From Lachnospiraceae bacterium (GTDB lineage Bacteria > Bacillota > Clostridia > Lachnospirales > Lachnospiraceae): a DNA stretch of 64,000 nt. The stretch spans positions 101,352 through 165,351 of the forward strand of contig JAAUZX010000024.1 in NCBI GenBank assembly GCA_014804365.1, written 5' to 3'. This document shows, in pieces, positions 17,226-25,845 of this stretch; position 1 is the first letter of the stretch; every line of letters begins with the position of its first letter. The notes beneath the pieces are model-generated. The model was given only the letters and a program-made list of their open reading frames with translations, was not told where the DNA came from and searched no databases. The position numbers and the translations under genes were made by a program.

Positions 17226-17556
17226 AAACCTGTGAGAAAGAGTAGTAGGAACAATGGGACTGTTACAGAGAGCCGCGGCCGGTGGAAAGCGGTGCAGAAT
17301 CATGTTTTGAATGGGCTTTCGAGGCTGACCTGAAATAATAGTAGGCGTCGGCGGGAACCGCACCCGTTATCCATGCGGCATATATAGTAAGTGGTTGTGA
17401 CATATTGGGGATTTATCTAGGTATGTGCGTAAGAGAAAAACTGCTTTGTATATGAAATGAGGTGGACGGCATCTTAAGATGCGTCAAGTTGAGTGGTACC
17501 GCGATAATAATTTTAGTTTATTACCGTCTCAGGCATAATGTCTGAGGCGGTTTTTT
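17226..17556 (+). ncRNA. T-box leader with tryptophan specifier
   Basis: tRNA-sensing leader controlling the downstream ABC importer. Stem I features include the AGTAGTAGGAA region near 17241 and the GGTGGAAAGCGG distal loop. The likely specifier is TGG at 17312-17314, preceded by GAA as usual, giving tryptophan. The T-box sequence TGGTACCGCG is at 17494-17503. The terminator stem CCGTCTCAG/CTGAGGCGG (17524-17550) runs into six Ts. Uncharged tRNA-Trp would favour antitermination and read-through into trpXYZ. The specifier call is by eye, though it agrees with the transporter family. Confidence 0.9.
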
Positions 17557-17558
17557 GC

Positions 17559-17599
17559 GTGAACCTTGGCTGCTTAGCAGCCAAGGTCTGCTGATTCAC
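17559..17599. repeat. Long hairpin between the T-box and trpX
   Basis: CCTTGGCTGC/GCAGCCAAGG form a perfect ten-base-pair stem around TTA, and GTGAA/TTCAC can extend it. There is no T run, so it is not a terminator. It sits directly after the T-box terminator and may be one of the intergenic palindromes seen elsewhere in the window. Confidence 0.55.
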
Positions 17600-17662
17600 C
17601 TAAAGTGTAATAGTATATTAAATGGTTTGAGGCGATAACGTTTCAGAATGGAGGAGAAAATT

Positions 17663-18748
17663 ATGAAAAAGAAAACAGCAGCATTACTTATGACGGCAGC
17701 AATGACAGTTGCAGCGCTTGGCGGGTGCGGCAATGCAGACAAGGCGGGAGAAAATGTATCTTCCGGGACGGAGGAAAGCACAGTGGGAACAACGGAGACA
17801 GACGCGGCAGACGGTGCGGTTTACAAGGTCGGTATCGTACGGTTTGTAGACGATGCTTCACTGAACCAGATCGAAGCGGCGATCGAGAAGGAACTGGATG
17901 CTAAGGCGGCTGAGTTAGGCGTTACCTTTAATTACGGAGATTACACTTATAACGGGCAGGCGGATTCTACCGTGTTAAACCAGATCGCGTCCGAATTAGT
18001 TGCCTCCGAGGTAGATGTGATTGTACCGATCGCCACACCGGCAGCGATGATCATGCAGAATGCCACCGAAGAGAATCAGATTCCCGTGGTATTCTCGGCA
18101 GTATCCGATCCGGTAGGAGCAGGACTTGTGGCAGGTATGGATGCACCCGGTTCTAATATCACAGGTACATCTGACGCGCTCAACACAGACGCGGTGATGG
18201 ATCTGATATTTGCGGTAGATCCTGATGTCAAGACAGTAGGGCTTCTCTATAATAAGAGCGAGGATGCCTCTAAAGAGCCCGTTGAAGCGGCAAAGGCATA
18301 TTGTGAAGCTAAGGGTGTGAATGTGATAGAGAAGACGGGAACCACCAATGATGAAATATCACTGGCGGCGGACGCATTGATTGCCGGCGGTGCGGAGGCG
18401 GTTTTTACCCCTACGGATAATACGGTTATGACGGCGGAGCTGGCGATTTATGAGAAGTTTATCGAGGCCGGAGTTCCTCATTACGGCGGTGCGGATTCCT
18501 TTGCTTTAAACGGTGCATTCTTAGGTTACGGTGTGAATTATGAAGAATTAGGAACCGCCACGGCAGATATGATCGTTGAAATTCTTGTAAATGGCGCCGA
18601 TCCGGCAGCTACAGCGGTTGTTACACTGGATAACGGTATTGCGACGGTAAATACGGAGACAGCGGAAGCAATCGGGCTCGATTACAGCATGTTTGCAGAT
18701 ATGTGCACGGCGTTAAAAGAAATCGTTACGGCGGAGGAATTTGAATAA
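17663..18748 (+). CDS. trpX: Tryptophan ABC transporter substrate-binding lipoprotein
   Basis: Protein of 361 aa with a lipoprotein signal peptide (lipobox LGGC, Cys near residue 22) and a PF04392-type periplasmic-binding fold (YKVGIVRFVDDASLNQIEAAI; VVFSAVSDPVGAGLV; FTPTDNTVM). This family, with its permease and ATPase, is known as TrpXYZ when under a Trp T-box, and the TGG specifier upstream supports that. The ATG at 17663 has GGAGGAG eight bases upstream; the ATG at 17648 overlaps that site. Transport of tryptophan is inferred from family and regulation. Confidence 0.87.
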   Translation: MKKKTAALLMTAAMTVAALGGCGNADKAGENVSSGTEESTVGTTETDAADGAVYKVGIVRFVDDASLNQIEAAIEKELDAKAAELGVTFNYGDYTYNGQADSTVLNQIASELVASEVDVIVPIATPAAMIMQNATEENQIPVVFSAVSDPVGAGLVAGMDAPGSNITGTSDALNTDAVMDLIFAVDPDVKTVGLLYNKSEDASKEPVEAAKAYCEAKGVNVIEKTGTTNDEISLAADALIAGGAEAVFTPTDNTVMTAELAIYEKFIEAGVPHYGGADSFALNGAFLGYGVNYEELGTATADMIVEILVNGADPAATAVVTLDNGIATVNTETAEAIGLDYSMFADMCTALKEIVTAEEFE

Positions 18749-18842
18749 TGTTCTGTCAGAAAACGGTCTTACGGGACGTATTGCCCAAATTATAAATTGT
18801 GATGTCAGACAGGTATTGATCATTAACAGAAAGAGGTTTTAC

Positions 18843-19799
18843 ATGGGATCTATATTTACGTTGTCAATTGTACAGAGTGCGCTGGAACTTGGGTGTATAT
18901 ATTCTTTGGTGGCGCTTGCGCTTTTTATCTCATTCAGTATCTTAAATATAGCGGATCTCTCCACGGACGGTTGTTTTACGCTGGGCTGTTCCGTGGGCGC
19001 CGTAGTCACTATAGCGGGTCATCCGTTGCTGGCATTTCCGGCGGCCATGGCGGCCGGAGTATGTTCCGGCTTTGTGACAGCTTTTTTACAGACGAGGATG
19101 GGAGTACCGTCTATTCTGGCCGGTATTATTGTGAACACGGGATTGTATACGGTGAACATTGCAGTTATGGGATTTTCTTCCAATGTCAATCTCTTCGGCT
19201 GTGACACGATTTTTAGTATGGCAAAGGAAATATCAGAGGCAAAATGGTATGGAGAATGGTATAAATTGATGATCGTAGCCGCCATCGTGCTGCTCATAGG
19301 AGTTATTCTTGCATGGTTTCTCAATACGCGGCTGGGATTATCCATCCGTGCCACGGGAGATAATGAATATATGGTGCGGGCTTCCAGTATCAACCCTGTT
19401 TTTATGATCACGGTGGGGCTGTGCGTGGCCAATTCGTTGACGGCGCTTTCCGGCGCGGTGCTGGCCCAGTATCAGAAGTCCTGCGATATCAATCTGGGTA
19501 CCGGTATGGTGACGATCGCGCTTGCCAGCCTGATTATCGGGGAGACGCTGATTGGTAAAGGCGGTATGTTTAAAAAAGTAACGGGTGTTATTTATGGAAG
19601 CTGTCTGTATCGGTTTATCGTGGCTGTGGCGCTGCGTTTGAGTGTTCCGGCGGAATGCCTGAAACTGGTATCTGCGCTGATTGTGGCATTTGCAATCGCT
19701 TTTCCTTATCTGAAAGGCAAAGCGGATTTCTACAGGAGACACAGGATACCGCTTAAGAGAAATGACGGATCGGGAGAGGAGGATGAGGAGGTATGTTGA
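18843..19799 (+). CDS. trpY: Tryptophan ABC transporter permease
   Basis: Permease of 318 aa with about eight to ten membrane segments, related to branched-chain amino acid-type permeases (LALFISFSILNIADLSTDG; GDNEYMVRASSINP; ALASLIIGETLIGKG). The ATG at 18843 follows AGAAAGAGG. An open frame reaching back to 18741 has no ribosome site and would overlap trpX. The 95-base gap to trpX holds no recognised element. Its end overlaps the ATPase gene by seven bases. Confidence 0.86.
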   Translation: MGSIFTLSIVQSALELGCIYSLVALALFISFSILNIADLSTDGCFTLGCSVGAVVTIAGHPLLAFPAAMAAGVCSGFVTAFLQTRMGVPSILAGIIVNTGLYTVNIAVMGFSSNVNLFGCDTIFSMAKEISEAKWYGEWYKLMIVAAIVLLIGVILAWFLNTRLGLSIRATGDNEYMVRASSINPVFMITVGLCVANSLTALSGAVLAQYQKSCDINLGTGMVTIALASLIIGETLIGKGGMFKKVTGVIYGSCLYRFIVAVALRLSVPAECLKLVSALIVAFAIAFPYLKGKADFYRRHRIPLKRNDGSGEEDEEVC

Positions 19800-20593
19800 C
19801 GCTTAAGAAGATTTCTAAAACCTTTAATCCGGGTACGGTGAATGAGAAAAAAGCGTTGGATCAGGTGAGTCTGGAGCTTGCCGACGGAGATTTTGCCACC
19901 ATAGTGGGAAGCAACGGTGCGGGTAAATCCACACTTTTCCATGCGATTACAGGCGCCTTCTACGTGGATGACGGACAGATCATTCTGGCGGGGGAGGATA
20001 TTACCTATCGCAGGGAGCATATCAGGAGCAAGGAAATCGGTCATCTCTTTCAGGACCCTTTAAAAGGCTCCGCTCCGCATATGACTATAGAGGAAAATAT
20101 GGCGCTCGCTTATTTACGGGCTTCCACCTCGGCGCATGCATATTTCAGCAGGATCAGCAGTAAGGAAAAACAGATGTTCAGGGAGCAGCTTGCGCAGCTT
20201 GATATGGGGTTGGAAGATCGTATGAAGCAGCCTGTCGGGCTTTTATCCGGCGGCCAGAGGCAGGCGCTTACATTGTTGATGGCGACAATGGTGACTCCCA
20301 AGATTCTGCTGTTGGATGAGCATACGGCAGCCCTTGATCCCGCCACGGCGCAGAAGGTGCTGGAGTTGACCCGAAGGATCGTTGCCGAGCGTAAAATCAC
20401 ATGCCTTATGGTGACACACAATATGCAGCAGGCGCTTACAATGGGTAATTGGACACTGATGATGGACGGCGGGCATATTGTACTGGACGTTTGCGGTAGA
20501 GATCGGGAGAAGATGACGGTGGATGATCTGCTTGCGGCATTTAAGGATCAGGCGGGCAAGCGGCTTGATAATGACAGGGTTCTGCTGTCTTAG
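19793..20593 (+). CDS. trpZ: Tryptophan ABC transporter ATP-binding protein
   Basis: ATPase of 266 aa with Walker A VGSNGAGKST near residue 38, Q-loop HLFQDP near 85, signature LLSGGQRQAL near 146, Walker B ILLLDEHTAALDP near 166 and switch His VTHNM near 206. The GAGGAGG inside the permease end serves as its ribosome site. It completes the T-box-controlled importer. No terminator was found directly after it. Confidence 0.9.
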   Translation: MLTLKKISKTFNPGTVNEKKALDQVSLELADGDFATIVGSNGAGKSTLFHAITGAFYVDDGQIILAGEDITYRREHIRSKEIGHLFQDPLKGSAPHMTIEENMALAYLRASTSAHAYFSRISSKEKQMFREQLAQLDMGLEDRMKQPVGLLSGGQRQALTLLMATMVTPKILLLDEHTAALDPATAQKVLELTRRIVAERKITCLMVTHNMQQALTMGNWTLMMDGGHIVLDVCGRDREKMTVDDLLAAFKDQAGKRLDNDRVLLS

Positions 20594-20659
20594 CGCGGTT
20601 GAATAAAAGGAGATTTTTTGAATATTTGTGTTATATTTTGAAATTTAATGATACATAGG

Positions 20660-20970
20660 GGATGGATGCTATGCATTAATTATTAAGCAAATGGTTCATT
20701 ATACGGGAACCGACAGAAGAAGTCTGTATGCCGTTTAAGGCAAAAACGGTCGAGGTAAAGGATTATTTATAAGAACAATGTAAAGAGAGGAACCGCGACC
20801 ATGACCCTTGTGGCGGCAAGCAATATTTAATTCCGCAAGGAGCGCATGTCGGCAGATATGATTCGAAACGAAATTTCACAGGTAGAAGCTACAGGATTCC
20901 AGTGTTACAAATATGGATAAATATAGCAAACAACAGTAGCGCTCACTATATAGTGGGCGTTATTTTTGTT
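20660..20970 (+). ncRNA. Candidate structured RNA before the spoIIIA operon
   Basis: A 439-base space without a gene lies between trpZ and spoIIIAA. It holds many short hairpins: ACAGA/TCTGT near 20713, CCGTTT/AAACGG near 20731, CCGC/GCGG near 20793, GTAG/CTAC near 20883. A strong terminator ends it at 20938-20970. I could not match it to RNase P, SRP, tmRNA, 6S or a known riboswitch. It may be a small RNA or an unusual leader; it could also be decayed sequence. Confidence 0.35.
20938..20970 (+). terminator. Intrinsic terminator upstream of spoIIIAA
   Basis: AGCGCTCACTA pairs with TAGTGGGCGTT, followed by ATTTTTGTT. It separates spoIIIA from upstream transcription. Confidence 0.85.
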
Positions 20971-20984
20971 CTGTTTTCTTTTGT

Positions 20985-21013
20985 GTCATAACTTGGACAA
21001 AGGTTCATATATT
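20985..21013 (+). promoter_or_regulatory. Possible sigma-E promoter of spoIIIA
   Basis: GTCATAACTT at 20985-20994 and CATATATT at 21006-21013 resemble the ATA-type -35 and CATACAnT-type -10 of sigma-E, which drives spoIIIA in Bacillus. The leader would be very short, so this is tentative. Confidence 0.35.
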
Positions 21014-21032
21014 GAGATAAGGGGGAATGCGG

Positions 21033-21977
21033 ATGAGAGAAGAAGAAGTTCTCCATATGTTTCCGGAAGCCATGCGTGGCAGATGGCTGATGGCGGCGAT
21101 GCAGGCGGATCGGCTGCAGGAGATCAGACTGCGGGTAAATGTACCGGCTACGGTAATGATTGATAACAGAGAGTGGTTTGTAGATGCCGAGGGGCGGTTG
21201 GTGGACAGGCAGCCACAGCAGGCAGAGAATAAACCGGAGGATTTAGAGCTTATTTTAAAACATCTGTGTCAGTATTCCATATATGCATTTGCGGACGAAA
21301 TACGCCAAGGTTTCCTGACCATACAAGGAGGACACAGAGTGGGAGTGGCTGGACAGGTCATTCTGGAGGACGGCGATCGGGTGCGTAATTTAAAATACAT
21401 ACGTTATATAAATATCCGTATAGCGCACGAGATCAAGGGCGTGTCTGATTCAATTCTTTCCAGTCTCTATAATAAGGATAGACAGGTAGTCAACACTTTG
21501 CTGATTTCACCGCCGGGCTGCGGTAAGACCACCATGCTGCGGGATATAATCAGGAATCTGTCCAACGGCAATGAATACGGGGACGGCGTAAATGTAAGCG
21601 TGGTGGATGAACGATCGGAAATAGCAGGCAGTTACCTCGGAATTGCACAGAACGATGTGGGGATCCGCACGGATGTATTGGACGGTTGTCCAAAGAGAGA
21701 AGGCATGATGATGCTGATCCGCTCTATGGCGCCTCAGGTACTGGCGGTGGATGAGCTGGGAAACGAGGGTGACATTCAGGCATTGCAGATGGCAAGTGGG
21801 TGCGGGTGTAAATTGATTGCAACAATACACGGCAGTTCTTTAGAAGAGATACAACATAAAAAATACATGCGCAATGTTATTGCTGACGGATTGTTCGACC
21901 GGTATCTTGTGCTGACAAAAAGAAACGGATGTTGCGAAATAGAAGGTATCTACGACGGAGACGGAAAAACTGTATAA
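21033..21977 (+). CDS. spoIIIAA: Stage III sporulation protein AA, ATPase
   Basis: Mother-cell ATPase of 314 aa that powers the SpoIIIA-SpoIIQ channel between mother cell and forespore. It is related to type II/IV secretion ATPases. Walker A LISPPGCGKTTML is near residue 155, followed by VVDERSEIAG and VLAVDELGNEGD (Walker B), and TIHG near 267. GGGGG lies seven bases before the ATG at 21033; the ATG at 21027 is too close to it. It heads a complete AA-AH operon. Confidence 0.95.
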   Translation: MREEEVLHMFPEAMRGRWLMAAMQADRLQEIRLRVNVPATVMIDNREWFVDAEGRLVDRQPQQAENKPEDLELILKHLCQYSIYAFADEIRQGFLTIQGGHRVGVAGQVILEDGDRVRNLKYIRYINIRIAHEIKGVSDSILSSLYNKDRQVVNTLLISPPGCGKTTMLRDIIRNLSNGNEYGDGVNVSVVDERSEIAGSYLGIAQNDVGIRTDVLDGCPKREGMMMLIRSMAPQVLAVDELGNEGDIQALQMASGCGCKLIATIHGSSLEEIQHKKYMRNVIADGLFDRYLVLTKRNGCCEIEGIYDGDGKTV

Positions 21978-22018
21978 AGATATCTTATATAGTTTTGTGC
22001 AATAAGTAAAACGGGGGA

Positions 22019-22549
22019 ATGAATAAAAGGATGTTTAAACTGGGCGGAATCTTCTGCATTCTGGCAGGGTGTATCGGATGGGGCTGTAGCAGGATCAGCG
22101 ATGAAAAGTGCAGAATACGGCACCTTCGGGAGTTGATCCGTATTATTAAGAGGTTTCAGAATGAGATCAGCTACGGTAAACATACGCTGCCGGAGATATG
22201 TCTGATTCTGGCGGAATGCGGTGATGTATCGTATCGGCCGTATTTTCAGAGGGTATACGAGCAGGTGGGAAGGGAAAACGGCGCCTCTCTTACGCAGGTA
22301 TGGGAGCAGCAGATCGGGCAGTGTCTGCGGGAAGTGCCTCTTTCGGAGGAAGAGAAGGGGATTCTTAAGGATTTACCGCAGAGTCTGGGTTTGTTGGAAG
22401 AAAAACAGCAGGCGGAGAGTATCGGACAAAATATGGAGCTGCTTGTCAGAACGTGTGCAAAAGCAGAAGAAAGCTATGAAAATAAGTCAAAAATGATACT
22501 CAGTGTGAGTTTGTTGACGGGCATTTTCTTAACAATACTGGTGTTATAG
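22019..22549 (+). CDS. spoIIIAB: Stage III sporulation protein AB
   Basis: Protein of 176 aa with an N-terminal hydrophobic segment (about residues 7-22), a helical body (RHLRELIRIIKRFQNEISYG; YENKSKMILSVSLLTG) and a C-terminal hydrophobic segment. This is the SpoIIIAB layout, resembling GspF-like membrane proteins of type II secretion. Identification rests on the order between AA and AC and on size. The start follows GGGGG directly, a close spacing. It is needed for engulfed forespore development in Bacillus. Confidence 0.9.
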   Translation: MNKRMFKLGGIFCILAGCIGWGCSRISDEKCRIRHLRELIRIIKRFQNEISYGKHTLPEICLILAECGDVSYRPYFQRVYEQVGRENGASLTQVWEQQIGQCLREVPLSEEEKGILKDLPQSLGLLEEKQQAESIGQNMELLVRTCAKAEESYENKSKMILSVSLLTGIFLTILVL

Positions 22550-22593
22550 AAAGAAAACACAAGAGAACAGAGCGCTTCGGAATGGAGGATGAG

Positions 22594-22788
22594 ATGAGTG
22601 TAAGTCTTATATTTAAAATAGCGGCAGTGGGTATATTAGTCACAATATTAAATCAGGTTTTAAAACACAGCGGCAGAGAGGAACACGCTTTTCTCATCAG
22701 CCTTGCTGGATTAATTCTTGTTTTAACATGGATCATCCCATATATATATGATCTGTTTGTAATGGTGCAGGATTTGTTTACGCTATAG
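22594..22788 (+). CDS. spoIIIAC: Stage III sporulation protein AC
   Basis: Small membrane protein of 64 aa with two hydrophobic segments (about residues 5-22 and 31-55), the typical SpoIIIAC size and pattern (MSVSLIFKIAAVGI; NQVLKHSGREEHAF). The ATG at 22594 is preceded by TGGAGGATGAG; the in-frame ATG at 22582 overlaps that site. It is part of the membrane platform of the SpoIIIA channel. Confidence 0.93.
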   Translation: MSVSLIFKIAAVGILVTILNQVLKHSGREEHAFLISLAGLILVLTWIIPYIYDLFVMVQDLFTL

Positions 22789-22855
22789 GGTGTAACTGCC
22801 AGCATAAATCGGTGTGTCGAATAATATCAGATGTTTGATAAGCGGGGTGAAAACT

Positions 22856-23242
22856 GTGGAGATAGTCAAAATAGGGTTAGTGGGCATTATAGGGATTCTG
22901 CTTGCTGTGCCTTTAAGAAGTTATAAAGCGGAATATGGTATATACATAGCGGTTGCTGTTTGTCTGGTCATTTTTGGATATGCCATGCAGTATTTCACGG
23001 GAATCTTATCGGCAATGGAGAAGCTGCGGGGATATTTGAAAGATAACTATAGTTATTTGACGGTACTTCTAAAAGCTGTCGGTGCCACCTATGCATGTGA
23101 GTTCTGTGCGGGTATCTGCAAGGATGCAGGATATGGCGGTATTGCGGGACAAGTTGAGATGGTCGGCAAACTATATATTCTGTTGACGGGAATGCCTGTA
23201 TTGATGGCGCTTCTTGAGAGTATCCAGTCTATCACCGGATAG
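22856..23242 (+). CDS. spoIIIAD: Stage III sporulation protein AD
   Basis: Membrane protein of 128 aa with about three to four hydrophobic segments, ending EFCAGICKDAGYGGIAGQVE and a last hydrophobic helix, as in SpoIIIAD. The likely start is the GTG at 22856 (MEIVKIGLVGI), with AGCGGGGTG upstream; an earlier in-frame GTG at 22814 lacks a site. It follows spoIIIAC by 67 bases. Confidence 0.92.
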   Translation: MEIVKIGLVGIIGILLAVPLRSYKAEYGIYIAVAVCLVIFGYAMQYFTGILSAMEKLRGYLKDNYSYLTVLLKAVGATYACEFCAGICKDAGYGGIAGQVEMVGKLYILLTGMPVLMALLESIQSITG

Positions 23243-23328
23243 ATGAATAGATACCGGAACGTTAGGAAAATGCTGGTGGAATCAAGGATCGGAGCAGATG
23301 ACAGTATTGTCAGAAAGGTGGGATAGAA

Positions 23329-24396
23329 TTGGAAACCGGGGGAAGCAGTATCGCTTGGGAAGAAATGGGGATGGATGCCGTTACGCTGGATTTCAGGCAG
23401 CTTTTTCCGGAGTATACATTCGACGGCAAGATGGTCATGAGTCTGATTCTTCAAGGAAGGATATGGGATGCCATAAAGGAACTTGGAAGCGGAATCGGCG
23501 GTGCATTTTCTGCGCATGCAGGAGAAATCAGGACTTTATTTGTAACCATTCTTATATTGGGTGTTGTGGCGGCGTTGTTCGTCAATTTTGCCGATTTATT
23601 TCAGGATCATCAGGTATCGGATATTGCTTTTTATTTCGTGTATCTTTTGATGGTTGCAGTGCTTCTTAAGGCTTTTGCAAGTGGAGCGTCCATTGTACGT
23701 GAAATACTGGAGACAGTTACTACCTTTATGAAGTTGTATATTCCCACGTATATGATCGCGGTGGGAAGTGCCTCCGGCGTTGCCTCAGCAGCAGTGTACT
23801 ACCAGATCTTACTGTTTATTGTATATTTGATAGAATGGGGATATTTGGCGCTTCTTATGCCGGCGGTATATGGCTATATGCTGCTGACAATCATCAACGG
23901 TGTGTGGATGGAGGAAAAGCTGTCTCTGCTGTTGGAGTTGTTTGACAAGGCGATTGGCGTCAGTCTTAAGGTTACAATAGGAATTATCACCGGGTTTAGC
24001 ATTTTACAGGCAATGATATCACCTGTTATAGATTCCTTGCAGTCCTCTGTGCTTAAGAAAGCAATATCTGCCATACCTGCGATCGGTGGGGTGACGGAAG
24101 GAATGTTTGAGATGGTAATGGGATCGGCAGTACTTGTTAAGAACAGTATTGGTCTGTATATAACGCTGGTTCTGATCGTGTTGTGCTGTATTCCGGTGCT
24201 GAGACTTCTGCTGTTAGCGGGCGTAATCAAGCTCGGTGCCGCGCTGATTGGTATTGTCAGCGATAAGCGCATGACTAACTGTGCAAATCGTGTGGGAGAC
24301 GGTAATATTATGTTACTGAAGATTGCCCTCTCTTCCATAGGTATGTTTGTGATTCAGATTGCCATTATTACTTATACCACAAGCGGAAGGATGTGA
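23329..24396 (+). CDS. spoIIIAE: Stage III sporulation protein AE
   Basis: Polytopic membrane protein of 355 aa with about seven to eight membrane segments and no cleavable signal peptide visible. The core matches SpoIIIAE (PTYMIAVGSASGVASAAVYYQ; SLQSSVLKKAISAIPAIGG; IALSSIGMFVIQIAIITYTT). The start is TTG with AAGGTGGG upstream; an ATG at 23359 is possible. It is a central piece of the feeding-tube channel. Confidence 0.94.
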   Translation: METGGSSIAWEEMGMDAVTLDFRQLFPEYTFDGKMVMSLILQGRIWDAIKELGSGIGGAFSAHAGEIRTLFVTILILGVVAALFVNFADLFQDHQVSDIAFYFVYLLMVAVLLKAFASGASIVREILETVTTFMKLYIPTYMIAVGSASGVASAAVYYQILLFIVYLIEWGYLALLMPAVYGYMLLTIINGVWMEEKLSLLLELFDKAIGVSLKVTIGIITGFSILQAMISPVIDSLQSSVLKKAISAIPAIGGVTEGMFEMVMGSAVLVKNSIGLYITLVLIVLCCIPVLRLLLLAGVIKLGAALIGIVSDKRMTNCANRVGDGNIMLLKIALSSIGMFVIQIAIITYTTSGRM

Positions 24397-24398
24397 TA

Positions 24399-25211
24399 TT
24401 GAATATGTTGGAAAGCATTAGGCAGATCGGCATCTTTATGATTGTGGCCCAGACAGTGATGCATTTTGCTGCGAATGGACAATATGAGAAGTATATGAAA
24501 ATAATAGCGGGCGTTATAGTTCTTCTGTTGTTTATCCGCCCGTTTATTTCGGGTTCTGACGGACAGGTGATGAAATGGCAGGAGGAAATGACTCATATAA
24601 TGGAACAAATTGAGGCACAGAGCGGGGATTTCGGTAATATGGCGTATGTGGGCGGTTCAACGGAGGCGTTGGTAATCCGGCAGATCGAGGAGGAAATCAC
24701 CCGGAGGCTGAATGAGGCGGCGGCCGGTTACGACTGTCGTGTAGTGAAGACGACTATAGAGCTGACCGGGCAGGCGAAGGGAGATTCCGTTATCGGTGAG
24801 GCAGATGCGGGAGAATATGTTTTCGATCGTGTGCGGGTCACGGTACGAAATCAGTCGGGATCAGGAGAAAGGCAGGCGGTACAGTCCGAAACAGGTGTGA
24901 GTAAGGCAGCACAAACGGAGCGGTCAGGCGCAGATGAAAAGCAGATGGCGGAGGGGACAAAGCAGCCGGGGGAAGCGGAAGGAACATGGAGTCGGGAGAA
25001 TGACGGGGAAAGTATGGCGGCGAAAGATGAGGAAGACAGAATACGGATCGGGGAGATTACTGTGAAGGTCGGTGCGGAAGCCGGCACGGAGCAGGTGACA
25101 GACGGGCATGGAGAGACGGCAGAAAACATGCAGGAACTGCAACAGCTTTTTGCGCAGACATTAGGAATAACCGAAGACAGAGTGGAGGTGGTATATCTTG
25201 GAGGATGGTAA
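24399..25211 (+). CDS. spoIIIAF: Stage III sporulation protein AF, with long linker
   Basis: Protein of about 270 aa with two N-terminal membrane helices (about residues 6-25 and 34-50) and a SpoIIIAF-like globular part. Residues about 150-225 are a Ser/Glu/Gly-rich, low-complexity stretch, making it longer than the usual 200 or so. The C-terminal LQQLFAQTLGITEDRVEVVYLG strand-helix pattern is conserved. TTG at 24399 has GGAAGG eight bases upstream and is preferred over GTG at 24393 and ATG at 24405. Confidence 0.88.
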   Translation: MNMLESIRQIGIFMIVAQTVMHFAANGQYEKYMKIIAGVIVLLLFIRPFISGSDGQVMKWQEEMTHIMEQIEAQSGDFGNMAYVGGSTEALVIRQIEEEITRRLNEAAAGYDCRVVKTTIELTGQAKGDSVIGEADAGEYVFDRVRVTVRNQSGSGERQAVQSETGVSKAAQTERSGADEKQMAEGTKQPGEAEGTWSRENDGESMAAKDEEDRIRIGEITVKVGAEAGTEQVTDGHGETAENMQELQQLFAQTLGITEDRVEVVYLGGW

Positions 25212-25830
25212 GAAACTGATCGAGAAACTGACAGGCGGTAAGAAGCTCAGGAAGGATCAATGCCTGATTATCATTCTGACAGGAATACTTCTCTGTGTAA
25301 TCGCAATTCCGTCACAGCCGAAAAATATAAAGTCCGATATAACGGACATAACAGATGGTAAAATCGGAAATCATATCGTCACAGATGAGACGGAGCCAGT
25401 AGTTCAGGGCGAGAGCGATGCAGATTCCTATGCGGGATATTGGGAGAACAGACTGGAGGAAACGCTCAGATATGTGGATGGAGTCGGCAAAGTTAAGGTT
25501 CTGATTACATTGAGGGAATCGGAGCATAAGATTGTCGAGAAGGACGGACCGGAGAATTATTCCAATACAGAGGAGACTGATGCAGCGGGCGGAAGTCGCA
25601 CGGTAGGCGAGAGCAGAATCGAGAAGAGCACGATCTATACGACGGACGCAAGCGGGCAGAACATACCTTATGTGATTATGACGATACCGCCTGCAGTGGA
25701 GGGAGTTGTGGTGATTGCGCAGGGTGCTGGATCGCAAAGTGTACAAGAAAATATAATCGGGGCAATTCAGGTATTATTTGATATCGATGCGAATAAGATA
25801 AAAATAGTAAAGATGATAAATAATCAGTGA
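25198..25830 (+). CDS. spoIIIAG: Stage III sporulation protein AG
   Basis: Protein of 210 aa with one membrane helix (about residues 21-40) and a ring-building-motif domain outside (LEETLRYVDGVGKVKVLITL near 85). SpoIIIAG forms the large oligomeric ring of the channel in the intermembrane space. The start is TTG with GGAGGTGG upstream, inside the end of spoIIIAF, a 14-base overlap. Confidence 0.94.
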   Translation: MEDGKKLIEKLTGGKKLRKDQCLIIILTGILLCVIAIPSQPKNIKSDITDITDGKIGNHIVTDETEPVVQGESDADSYAGYWENRLEETLRYVDGVGKVKVLITLRESEHKIVEKDGPENYSNTEETDAAGGSRTVGESRIEKSTIYTTDASGQNIPYVIMTIPPAVEGVVVIAQGAGSQSVQENIIGAIQVLFDIDANKIKIVKMINNQ

Positions 25831-25845
25831 AAAGGGGAGAAGAAA

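Noticed and set aside
20700-20900. A second T-box upstream of spoIIIA, prompted by GAGAGGAACCGCG
   Set aside because: The TGG core is missing and the following bases do not form the antiterminator/terminator pair.
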